Source: Amphiura filiformis (Eukaryota; Echinodermata; Ophiuroidea; Amphilepidida; Amphiuridae). From it: a stretch of DNA of 64,000 nucleotides. The notes under the pieces were generated by a model. It did not search any database, was not told the DNA's origin, and saw only the letters and a program-made list of their open reading frames with translations. Positions 1-11,500 of this stretch are shown piece after piece. Every line of letters begins with the position of its first letter. The first letter of the stretch is position 1. Both the position numbers and the translations under genes were made by a program. Where the stretch lies: positions 26,527,780 to 26,591,779 of the forward strand of contig NC_092646.1 of NCBI RefSeq assembly GCF_039555335.1, given 5' to 3'.

Positions 1-884
1 CCAGAATAATTCGGTCCTCCCTGTTGGCCTCCCATTCCAGGTCCTTGGTTAGGCATACCACCTTGATTGGGCATACCACCTTGATTAGACATGGGTGTGG
101 GTCCTTGATTGCCCATCATAGGGCCTTGGTTACCCATGGGCCCCTGGTTAGGCATAGGTCCTTGATTTGACATAGGTCCTTGATTGGGCATTCCTTGATT
201 CGCCATCTGGTTGAGATTCTGATTCTGCATCGGTGCCTGTCCCATTGGTCCTTGGCTGGGCATGTGTCCCGATGCTTGCATCTGTCCTTGATTAGGCATC
301 ATACCTTGATTTCCCATAGGACCACTCATCTGGTTTGGCATGTTTTGGCTGTGCTGCATTTGACCCGGTCCATCCATATGACCACTTTGCATCTGCCCTT
401 GGTTACCCATATTATTTTGTCCACCCATGTGTCCCTGCATGGGTCCTTGATTTCCCATTGGTCCTTGGTTTGACATAGCACTCTGGTTGGCCATTGGCCC
501 TTGGCTGCCCATTGGTGCTTGATTGGACATGTATCCTTGATTGCCCATTCCCATTGGTCCTTGATTAGGCATGGGATTATGACTGGGCATAGGGCTGTTA
601 CTCTGCATTGGGCTGTGGCTTGGCATTGGATGCATTGGTCCAGAACTTGATGTCGGCATTCCTCCTTGGCTCATAGGGCTCGGTGCTGACATCATGTTTG
701 GGCCACCCATCGGTCCTTGCATCGGTCCTGGACTAGGTCCATGTAATGATGAACTGGGGCTAGGGATTGGCATGGGGCTACCTTGCATAGGACTAGGGAC
801 TGGTCCAGGTTGCTGCATTGGACCCCCTGGTTGCCCATTGCCCATGTTGCCCATCATGTCCTGCATTTGATTTGGGTCAGCCAT
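1..884 (-). CDS. Met/Gly/Pro/Gln/Asn-rich protein, N-terminal part (partial)
   Basis: The frame is open from an ATG at 884 to the window edge, about 294 codons without a stop, so the rest of the gene lies to the left. The protein starts MADPNQMQDMMGNMGNGQ, passes through a PSP/GPSPGP-rich stretch (about residues 25-80) and then becomes a long run of irregular hexapeptide-like units built on M-x-N-Q-G-P. It has no folded domain, signal peptide or membrane segment; it is intrinsically disordered low complexity. A splice acceptor (tttatatttcag) at 919-921 places the ATG 35 bases into the exon. The composition recalls disordered N-termini of transcription or chromatin co-activators such as SMARCA2/4, but that is only a resemblance and no diagnostic motif is present. 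The antisense strand gives a His-rich shadow frame that is not real. Confidence 0.75.
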   Translation of the reverse strand, partial: MADPNQMQDMMGNMGNGQPGGPMQQPGPVPSPMQGSPMPIPSPSSSLHGPSPGPMQGPMGGPNMMSAPSPMSQGGMPTSSSGPMHPMPSHSPMQSNSPMPSHNPMPNQGPMGMGNQGYMSNQAPMGSQGPMANQSAMSNQGPMGNQGPMQGHMGGQNNMGNQGQMQSGHMDGPGQMQHSQNMPNQMSGPMGNQGMMPNQGQMQASGHMPSQGPMGQAPMQNQNLNQMANQGMPNQGPMSNQGPMPNQGPMGNQGPMMGNQGPTPMSNQGGMPNQGGMPNQGPGMGGQQGGPNYS

Positions 885-1806
885 GATGGGGCTCCCTCTT
901 GTCTGTCTGACAGAAACTCTGAAATATAAATATAAATAAGATAATAATTGGAATGATGACTTGTGCTTCATAAATTAATGACATAATTATCACTGGGGTA
1001 CTGCCTGGGCACTGGGCAGTCCATGTAAGAAAAGTGATACACAAGGGGTGGATCCCGGGTGAGATGGGGGGGGGGGGCATATTTCTGATTTTATGTATCA
1101 TTTTGTGCAGATTGGCATACATGTGTGAATTTTAAAAATTAAGTTTGTTACCTTATAACATGGTCAGTTTCATAAAAAAAATGAAATATAAAAAAAAATT
1201 AAAAACATTTATTTGGAATGGAGTCTCAAGATTAAGAAAAAACAAATAAAAATATCTGGAAAGATTTTATTTTGTTATGAATATACATGTATGAGAGAGT
1301 TTCAAAAATTGTCGCCAAAAAAAATCACTTTTTATGATTTTCTCCATTTTGTTATTTTTACACCAAAATCTGTATTAATATTTAGATTCCTTCATTTTCC
1401 TTGATGTATTGCCTTTAAAAAATGTACACTTTTTTGCAAGAATAATTAAGAAGTTACAGCACTTTACTATTTGCTATGCCTGCCACTTCCACATACTTGT
1501 GCATAATACGGAAGGTCGATTTGTGCCCATAAATGTTTAGGCCTATGTTAAACTGTATGTTATACAAATTGTACAGCTATCATTTCTACCCTATGACGAA
1601 CCGACATACCTGTAAATCAAATAGCCCACAAAAACTGGTCATCGCTGGTATTTTTCATGAAGAAAAACGACACTTTTTACGCCGAACATGTCCAAAACAC
1701 GCCAGCTGACGTACAAGCCTCCCCACGCATGTACATAAACAAGCCGTGTTCATTGTTTAATTGTCACCTGCAGCTGTTCGCAAGAAAACTTTCTGCATAA
1801 AATTAC
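885..1806. other. 5' UTR remnant and intron of the left-edge gene
   Basis: Positions 885-918 are the 5' UTR part of the coding exon and 919-1806 is its probable first intron. It contains a poly-G run near 1066-1077 and A-rich tracts; no other gene is seen. Confidence 0.4.
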
Positions 1807-1925
1807 CTGGGGTCGTTATCAGGCCTGAGACACACTGGCGCTAGTTTGAGGACAGTCACTATGAGTTACTAATGTCGGCACATGCAGAAAATGCGTGATG
1901 GGTCGCCATTTTGTGACTCGTGCAA
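1807..1925 (-). promoter_or_regulatory. Candidate first non-coding exon and promoter of the left-edge gene
   Basis: On the minus strand a donor (CCCCAG then GTAATT) ends a possible exon at 1807. About 100 bases upstream, at about 1899-1915, lies AAAATGGCGAC, a good YY1-type motif that is common near start sites of housekeeping and chromatin genes. Joining to the acceptor at 918/919 would give a short 5' UTR before the ATG at 884. The transcription start itself is inferred. Confidence 0.4.
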
Positions 1926-3340
1926 GCTAACACAAACAAATTATTGGACTTAATAATCTTTTCAAGTTTTAATAAAACGTGCATCTATCATGATAATATT
2001 ACATTTTATTATTTTATTATTTGAATTACATAAGCTATGTCAATTTTGTGTCCATGTTAATTTTTATATGGATTTACCTGTGTTGATTTTAAACTGTTGT
2101 GAACGTGGAGCTACGCAAACTGGCAGGCGATTACCCACCATGCAATGCGAATACACGGAAACGATCCAGTTTAGGATGCATCGCAGTTCCTTGTGTAAAC
2201 CAGGCGTAAACCGCCCATCCAACCTGATCGTGTGCACAGGATTTGTGCTGGAGGCTAGTTAATGCGCACAACCAATGCGCAGAAGAAGACCTTGATACTA
2301 GGCGGAGCTTACGTTTCACAAGAATGATTGGCAGCTGTGAGTAAGTGAAATTCTGTTCTGTGATTGGTACAAAAATATGGTTCTCGTATAAATGAATATA
2401 TTATCCATGGCTTCAAAATTAGGAACTGTTTCTTCCACAGAGCCCTATATAGGGCTCTATGGTCTCTACTCATCATACACGACCGTAGAAGATCTGGCCA
2501 GCGACGATGCTTGCCAATCAGGCTAGCTATTTGTACGGCGTGGCCTCTCATCCTTTTTATTATCTCTGGTCTTGTCACGCTGGTAGATTCGCCCACCTGT
2601 GATTACTGACCTGGATCTGACAGAAGATTGTGGAATTTACGATTTTCAGCAGCAGGATTTTATGAAACTGCCAATATTTGCAAGTATTCTGAAGGATCGG
2701 TAATAATTAAAATATTTTTCATGGTGTCGGTAGTGCAAGTTGAAGTTAGTGAATTTGTGGTTTTGTATGTTATGTGCAAGAGTGTTTTCAGGAAGCGTAA
2801 ATAGGCAGGCCGTTATGCTAAGCTCTCCATCTTATATGTAAGTTCGGCGACGAACTGGACACATCACACGGTAGTGTGATGTGTCCAGCCTGGATATAAC
2901 TATTTGCTTGCCTGAGTGAGAGTGCACAGTTTGGAAATTTAAAAGGGGAAGAATAAAATAAATACATTTCGGTGTCTTATATCTATAGTGCCTTTTAAAG
3001 GGGGGTAATCCTATTGGTTTTGGATATGGATTGTCTTTAAAATTACATAATAATATCAAATATCGCCTCCTTTATGCTGCTTTGTGAAAAAAGCGAGAGC
3101 ATTTTCAGCGTAAATGTGAATAAATAGCCGAATTTGCAATCCAATTCCTTGGTATACGTGTATTGCATTCTGGGCAGGCAATGACGAATGCTGACATGCT
3201 GTACAATGCCCGGCCCGTATTGAACGGAAATTTTTTTTTTTTCCGTACCGTTTCAGAAAAAAAGGAAACAAAATATATTTCCCCTTGCAATATGTACATT
3301 TCAAATGAATATAAAAAAGTTTGGGTAAAATGGAGAGGAA
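1926..3340. other. Intergenic, no gene seen; two palindromes
   Basis: No coding exon is recognisable. It holds a short perfect palindrome (AGAGCCCTATATAGGGCTCT, about 2440-2459), the perfect hairpin at 2855-2888, and A/T homopolymers. The short open frames here have no recognisable content. Confidence 0.5.
2855..2888. repeat. Perfect 15-bp stem, 4-base loop hairpin
   Basis: CTGGACACATCACAC is followed by GGTA and then its exact reverse complement. Nothing around it says whether it is the core of a decayed inverted-repeat element or a functional RNA fold. Confidence 0.8.
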
Positions 3341-3346
3341 AAAAAA

Positions 3347-3419
3347 CCTTCCGAGACCGGTTTTGAACCGGGTACCTCTCGGTAAAAAACAAACGCGCTA
3401 GTCAATTGAGCTATTCAGC
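3347..3419 (-). repeat. tRNA-like sequence, probable SINE head
   Basis: Read on the minus strand it has an A-box-like TAGCTCAATTGACTAGCG and a B-box-like GGTTCAAAACC at tRNA spacing, followed by a T-run that could stop Pol III. The acceptor stem pairs poorly and the anticodon arm is T-rich, so it looks like a tRNA-derived SINE head or tRNA pseudogene rather than a working tRNA. Confidence 0.6.
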
Positions 3420-3847
3420 ACACCACGCTTAATGCTGCCGTTTTCATAACTATATACGGCGCACCATCTCTTCAGCAGTTAGTGTGGTTCGCTTTTTTCA
3501 CAGAATGTGTATGACGCGAAACCAAAGTAGCTGTTGCGGTGACTGATATTTCGTTCATAATTCCCTCCCAGAAATCCAAAGTAGTACCATTGTTTACAAA
3601 CTGGTATACCTGTAAAACCGCTGTGATTCATGATTTCTCCGAAATACATCGACTTGGAGCGTCAAATTTCAGGATAGTAATGAGAAAAATAGTATCTATT
3701 ATGTGATACCAAAACCTCATCAACAATGAAAAAATCGGGGATGATGCTGTCGATCGGGTTACGGACCTTTAACAAATCTCAGACAGAGGGATCAAAGCGC
3801 TGTAATTTCGCTGCCATGCATGGTGATTGAATCATCACAATCAGATC

Positions 3848-4082
3848 GCATCAACTATAATCAAATTAAGTATTTCTTGGCCAAACTGGAACATGCGCGT
3901 TGCGTCCATGTAGTGTACTAAGCGTGTACCGGTACGCAATGTAAGGCGCGTGTACACTTTCTTCTGTACTGTGCTATATTCGTGTGTGTTTATCGCGTAG
4001 CCACTGGCACTAGTTAGCGTTCACAGTGTTCCAGTTTGGCCAAGAAATACTAGTTAATTTGATTATAGGCTGGTTGCAGCTG
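3848..4082. repeat. MITE with ~40-bp terminal inverted repeats
   Basis: The left end contains AAGTATTTCTTGGCCAAACT and the right end its near-exact reverse complement; pairing continues outward through ATAATCAAATT. The interior is unique and non-coding. Confidence 0.75.
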
Positions 4083-5520
4083 ACCTTGGCGCAAACCTAT
4101 CCGCACTTGTCTTAGATTGTAACATCCACTATATTGTAACATCCCCAAATATCTAAAAGTACCGTACCGGGTATGTGTTGTATACTACATGTATAGTGTT
4201 GTTTTGAGAACATGTCGTTCCACCTCAAAATAAATTTTTTAAATATAGCCAAAATATTAAATTCTCGATCATGAGAGCCAACTTGGGTACGCACATATGT
4301 GTCGAGCGTACTACGCAAAGCCAAAGACCGGCGCTTAAGGCGCAAACACAGCTTTTGAGGATTGAACGATCACAGTCGTTGCTAGGCAAGGTCAAGGTTC
4401 GGTCGTGCAGGTCGCGCAATCGTGTTATTCTATGAAAAGTATGCTGACGCAGAAGGTACATCCTCTCATGATGATCGAGAATTTGTTATTTTGGTTGGCT
4501 ATAGTCATGATAGTATCTAACTAACGGTACCGGTGTTAATATTTCAGGCAATGTACAGTTTTGTACACACAGCTGGTTCTCAAAACAATACTTTTTTATT
4601 TTATTTCTCAAACTAATAAATAAACCAGCAGTATATGCATTGTATTTGTATTTTGGCAAATTGTTTGATTGGGACTCGCAAAAAATGCTCATGCATGAAT
4701 CATGTTCATTCATTCATGAATGGCAAATTGACAATGAATTGAATGCATTCTCACTCACGTTCACGATTCTTAAAAAGATGTGTTAACCAAAAGAAAATGC
4801 AAAATAAAACATTTTAGGCACAAGACACAACATAACAAGACACAAACATAACATTTAAATTGGAATAAAATAAGAAATTAAATATGAACATCACATTTCA
4901 TGATTTAATTTTTATGCAGAAACAAAGCTGCAATTGATTTGGTACAATGACGAAGCGAGTTTATCTGCCAGTATTAAATTAGCTGGTTCCAGCTTTATAA
5001 AAAGATACATTTGTAATATTACAACGCCAGATAAATGCCTTAAAGTAACACTGTCAATAGGAGACTGAGTAAGACATTCACATTATAATTACCAGTATAA
5101 ATGTGGTCGACTTTTCCTGCTTGATCGTCACAAAGAACAGTGCTGAACGCCGGCCATAATTGGTTTTTCGGGTTGCCAGCTAGATCTCAAGGACACAATT
5201 CTTATTTGAAATTTATAAAATATCCAGCGATTTTTTAAATTGTCAGGAATAAAATATCCCAAGTCGGAACTAAGCAAAATTTCACTAAATGCTAGCTGAT
5301 AAAAACAGTACTAATATAACAATGTCTTCGAATAAAAGCTACCTCATATTTTTCGTCAAAAGGCAAAAATATAAATTTTCTTTAAATCCTCTAAATTCAC
5401 ACTTTGGAATTACCAACTTGGCATCACTAAAGTTCCGAGCGTTCTGAAATTGCCGATTGCTCTTCGGGATCGTTCCGTACAAAACCGTATAAGTTCGTTT
5501 TGAACCGAGTTGACCCGAGC
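4083..5520. other. Intergenic, no gene seen
   Basis: AT-rich unique sequence upstream of FANCC. The open frames are short and lack splice context or recognisable protein content. Confidence 0.5.
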
Positions 5521-5527
5521 TGAGAAC

Positions 5528-5535
5528 CCGGAAGT
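5528..5535 (+). promoter_or_regulatory. ETS-type promoter motif of FANCC
   Basis: CCGGAAGT lies 54 bases upstream of the FANCC start codon. ETS/GABP sites close to the start are typical of TATA-less housekeeping promoters. Start-site position is inferred. Confidence 0.45.
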
Positions 5536-5588
5536 TGAAAGGTCAATGCCGCGGTTGTTTTGAAAACAATCTTGTGCATTGCATAACA

Positions 5589-8500
5589 ATGTCGCTTGAA
5601 ATAAACAATGAGGACCTTGAGACTTGGCGTGCAAAAGTGGCAGAGTATGGAAATCGTGTTTGGGAATCACATAATCTTGCTGAGCTTAAGATTTTCTTAT
5701 CGAATTTGCAACAAACCATTTTGAACTCAAAAATAAATGATGATTTGGTAAGCTTAAATTTCATTGACATTGTCTTTGAATTTCGTTTATTTTTAATATC
5801 ATGACATTCATGATGATATAAATAGTACCGGCATAATCAGTATACTACGAATTTTTAGAAGTCTCTGCGTTGTACTTGCTTGGTACAATAGAAATGGCCA
5901 CATTGCTTCAGTCTTGTTATGGCGTTAATGAATATTTCTTCCGTACTCCAATGGTTCCAACGCGGGGGGGGGGGGGTCACTCCCATTGTGACCTGTAGCT
6001 GTACACCATCCGCGATAATGAAAACACGTAAAAATGGTAGTTTTTCGTGGGTAAGCACGATACGCGCGTAACGCGTTTAGGGTGTCATAAACATGAAATA
6101 TTAGAAAAAAGGGTAGCTAATATGCGGAAATGAAATTTAGGGTATGAAATTTGATACAAGGAATAAAATCCATGTTTAGGGTGTGAAAACACCTGTTTAG
6201 GGTATTGTTTTAGCCAAGGGTTAAATCCTTGTTTAGGGTGCTTTTCAAAAGTTGATTATCGCGTATGGTGTACATGCCACAATGGGAGTGACCCCCCCGG
6301 GTTCCAACATGAACGTGATAGTCTCCTACACAGCCAGTTCATGGATCGAATCCATGACCATGGGTTCCTACAGTCACTGATGACCGATGACCAGGCCGAT
6401 AACACACATTCGATGGGTGTACACAGCCAGATTGTGTCGGTCTAACGCTCATCGATCCTAAACAAACACATGATAGCCACAGTCTGGTCTGAGACTAATT
6501 TTAAACGCATGCGCAATGTTTATATCCGTTTAGCTGCACTGCTCATGCGTCATGCTGATCAGCGGCATGAAAGTATGAAACCAGCATTAGACCCGCTATT
6601 TTGCCATACTGTGCGTTCTGCTCGCTAGATACAGTGGGTGAAAAAAATTACTTTTTGTTGATGTTTGTCAAACAAAATTTTCGATAACTGGTCATACATG
6701 TACTAGGATTTCAATTTTTATTAATGAAGTTCCATGTTTTGAGGAATAGCACAGCTTTTTTCGGGAAGTTTTGAGTTTATGCGGTGTACACATGTAGGAT
6801 CGCAAGGTTAGTGAATTTGTGATGAGGTTTTTTGTTTTCAACGATCCGATAGTAGGATACGAGACTTAGGCTAAAGAGGTATTGCGCATGCGCGGTGGTG
6901 TTCTTGAATTCGATGGTATCGTTTGAGACTGTCTTGGTACATGTACATGCCAGCATGCCACCCTGTCTTTTTGACATTTTCTGGCCTGTCAGTATCCAAT
7001 AACGTCATAATGATTAATGGAGATACTGAATTACAGTTACTGGAACTATGTTTGACCTAGCCTGTACACACACTTTCAGTTTCACACATTGAATTTGTTT
7101 TGCGCACTTTCCACATGTTTGGGGAGCATATTTTCTTCAATATTTTGACAAGTTGATGTTGAATGTTCTATTCTAATGTCCTTTGCTAAGTAAAAGTTTG
7201 TCCAACTTTGTAATTTCAACAAGGAATATTTATTCACTTTGCCTAAGAACATTATCTGAGTGGAATTTGTTGCCTGAGGAATTAAAGCTGGCACCTGATA
7301 TTGGAAAAATAGTCTCTTTTTTTTTCTCTTTCTTTTTTTGCTTCTTTAAAACATAACATTCTTGAAGGAAATGGGACAAATAATGAAAGAATAGATACCT
7401 CTGAGTTACTATTTTGTTAATTCAAATATATTTTCTTCATGATTTTCTTGAAGTGTGACTTCTTTTCTTTGCAGAAACTAGCAGTGAATTTGAAAAGATT
7501 CCCCAATCTTGGACAGTTTTTGGCAGACTTGTGCAACAGTAATGACATTGTTCTAAATAGTAAGCAATACAATGTACATGTATCAAATTATTATAGATAT
7601 TCTTTCCATTAATTTGTGACTAGTTAGAATTTTAAAAGTCTGCTTGAGTATTCAACCTTAATAGTGGCCTGTTAGCTTTTTTGACCTGCACATCTGTTTA
7701 AAAGTCGTCTCCTTTCAAAGCACTTTATAAGCATGAAAAATTGTAAAATGGTACTATTTGTATCAGCAGAATCAAGTCATTCCAGTAGCTGTAGCACTTA
7801 ACATTAACTAGGGGGTAAAAAAATCGCAGTGATTTATTAAATGGTGCGCTATATGCACAGGCATAACAAACAGACGTTGATCCACAAGCCTCAACAATCA
7901 ACATACTTTACAGGTTGTCGCTGACCATTACGGCCCCATATCATTCCATAAACCATTCAACAACAATGACACTCATTTCGGCACACGCAATGTCTATCCT
8001 TGTTTAGGGGCAAATTTCAAACCAATTCCTTGCTTAAGGTGTTTTTATTTCAGTAAAATCCTTGTTTAGGGTTACTTTGACACATTTTCGACATCCTAGC
8101 TTAGGGTCATTTAAAAAAAAATTCAATTCACACAAATGCTTACAACTTTTATACATGAGTGCCCCCGGCATCCCCCTGAAATGTTGAAAATTCCAACCCA
8201 AAAGATCAGTTTTGACCAATATTTTAAATAGGTTTCTTTACAAATCTGACTTTTCACCCTTTCTCTTATGGTATAAAAACTGTTTTTGTACAGGCGAGAT
8301 ATATGACCTGGTGATGCGATGTGTGTTACTCTGGTCAGTGAAGAACCCGACCAATGCATTTGAAGAAAAGTCTACATCGTGGGCAAGGGTAAGATTAAAA
8401 TGTAAAAATTATTTAAGGGGGTACTACACCCCTAGCCAATTTTTTGCTTATTTTTGCGTTTTTCTCAAAAATTATGGCGCATTGGTGACAAGTAGGATAT

Positions 8501-11500
8501 GTATATTATAGGGGCAAGGACTACAACTACTGCACTGAAAATTCAGCAACTCGAGGCAAGTAGTTATTGATTTATTGATCAAATATTGGTTTTCCCTCAT
8601 TTTTGACTGTAACTCCACAACTGTTGTCTGTGCTGAAATACAATTTCCAGTGTAGCAGTTGTAGTCCTTGCCCTATAATATACATATCTTACTTGTCACC
8701 AATGCTCTATAATTTTGAGAAAAATGCAAAAATAGGCACAAAATTGGGCAGGTGTAGTACCCCTAAGCTAATGGTGCCAATGTAAGGTAAGCACAGGACG
8801 AAAACACAATTTTGGAAGCCAAAAAAAAACGCACCTCGATTTTCAAAAAAATAAAACAAAAAAGAACCAAAACTTAAAATTATTTAAGCTAATAGGGACA
8901 TTGTTTGTTTTTTACACAAAAAATAACTTCTTTAAAAAATTTGTTTTGGAAACGACGCAATTGCACCAAAAACACAATCAATGACATAGATAAACATAGA
9001 TTGCAGAGCACAAGCAAGTATATATTTTAATGCCATTTCGTTTGAAATCACACACAAACAACACTCTTCAAAATGAAGAGCGAAAATAAAACATCACAAA
9101 ATACCACTTAGATGATGAGCAATTTTATTTCTAGGGTCTATGGAGGAATGATATTCACAATGAATTTTGTGTCTTATTCAGCTTCAAGCACAATATTGCT
9201 GAATAATGAAGGCAATCACATTCCTAAATCTAGTAAATTTGTACTGTTGCCACAGAAAAAAACCACAATGGTGGAATGAAGCCACCTGTGACACAAAAGT
9301 AGCATCTTTTCTATGGCAACCGACGGCACAAAACGTGTAACTGTGGTGATCAAGCAAAATCAGTCTGAAGTCAGGTATATTCAATTTTCATTTTTCTACT
9401 TTGATGTATAAAGCATTTGCAAAGCTACATTTTGCAGAAAACCCCATTGAAATTGGACAAATTATTCCGAAGATATGAGCAGTTGATTGGTTTCCAAAAC
9501 AACAGGAAAGAGAAGAAATTATTTCCTTTTGTTTGATTATATCTCAAAATCAATATTTCCGACTTTTGACTGATTTTGCTTGATCACATCACAAATGTGC
9601 CCGCTTTTGTAATATTTAGTGTAAGGCTGGCATTTTCGGCGGGTAAACGGGTACCCGCCGATTATTACATTACCGGGTAGGAAATACCCTCCCGGTACCA
9701 AATTAAAATATTTTTATTTTTTCGGTTTTGTAGTGTCCCTGGACCTAGACCTAAATGCTAGGACCATTCATGGTTGACCTAAAAAAAAAAAAAAATTTTT
9801 AATATGAAAATTGATCATTTGTACTCATGTCATAGTCTATTAATGATTTCAAAATGCATTGAATTTGAATGCATTTTGAAATCATTAATAGAGTATATGA
9901 CATGAATACAAAGTATCGATTTTCATATTAAAAATACAAAATATCTTGAAATTACCCAAAAATGCCAGGCCTAATTTAGTGTAATCATAACAATATGATG
10001 GCACACAGTGATATTAAATGTGTTTTAAAAAATGTGTCATATGTATCAACTTTGTTTATCTACACATGAAAAAATAAAATCCCTTGGCTAATTTAGTAAT
10101 ATTTGGTGCAGTTTTTTGTGTAACGTACGGTTTCATTTCATAGTGCCCAAATTTAATCTTACCTCATTGGTACATATAAAATTCAAGGTAAAAATTACCA
10201 CAGGAAAACTGACCTGTGTAGGATTTTCCATATTTTCAACAGATATCCTATTCTCCCTTCATCAGTGGATAGTATCAGCTCTTGGTGGCATGGTGACAGC
10301 AATATATACATGTATATACTAATAAATGTTACTAGGTTGAAAATCATCATAACATATCATTATAATATTATCATCTTTTTTCAGACTCAAATAAGGAAAA
10401 CTGTGTCATATTACAAGCAGGAGGACCCTTGTTCAACTCTTGCCCACACTATTGGATGCAATCCAGACAAATACAACTCTGAATCATGTAACAAGGTAAT
10501 TCTAAGGGCAATTTTATTTAAAAGGAAGGTAATATCTAGATATATCTGGCATTTTAGGGTTACTTGATTGATGTTTTAGCAAGAAATTAAAGTTATTTTG
10601 ATTTTGAGTTGTGGATGGTAAAATCAACTCCCAAGCCATCATCATGTAGCATGTGTGCAATGCAAGTATAGAATTGGAGGACCTGATTGGCTAATTGAAA
10701 AGCAAAGTCACATTTGCTAAGAAATGATAGAATATAGAATATCTTTTCAAATGTATTTGTTTAATTTTTATATTTATTTACTTTTGTTAATTTAAATATA
10801 TTTGGATGCACCATCAGATAAATGAGTGCCATTGCTGTAAAAGTGATACCCAAATAAAAACTATAAACTAAACTATTGTGTGGCCATAACGTGACCCAGT
10901 TCTTTTTACACATAGACAGGACTTCCCGATTATATTGTTAATGTGATCACTGTGCACGCACCCAACCCTAAAAGACTTTAAGTTTCATAGAACTGTTTAA
11001 CTTTATTCTCACCCAGGCCCATATGTAGGAGAGGAGGGTGTGGCAACTCCCAAAAAATTCTGCAAAGGTTCATTTTTTTGCTATTTTTTCCAATAAAAAG
11101 CTCCAAAAAAATCTGCAGTTTTCCTTCAAAAAGTCCACTTTTTTGAAAGTTTCGCACCCCAAAATAAATTTTGCATACAGGCCTGTTCTCATCCATTTAT
11201 TGCTTTATTATTTTACAGATTTCTAAAGAGATAAGTGTGAAACTGCAAGATCTTCCACCATATACATGGGACAACATAGCTGGGTAATGTGGCAAACCTA
11301 AAAACATTTGAGTAGAACACACCCAAATTAATGCTATAATGTATGATGTTATATAAAATTGGTTAATTTTTTTCAAACCTAATTTTTTGGCACATTTACA
11401 CTTAAATGTATAGGTGTTGTACTTGTACTTACTCTTTGAAGCATGCTGTACTGTGGATTGCCTCCTCCGGAATAATTTGGTCCTCCCTGTCGGCCTCCCA

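Noticed and set aside
180-473. His/Leu-rich open frame on the plus strand
   Set aside because: It is the antisense of the MxNQGP repeat frame; the composition follows from the repeat.
5535-5588. Longer FANCC N-terminus starting at a TTG
   Set aside because: The first ATG in frame is 5589, it aligns with the human N-terminus, and TTG initiation is not expected.
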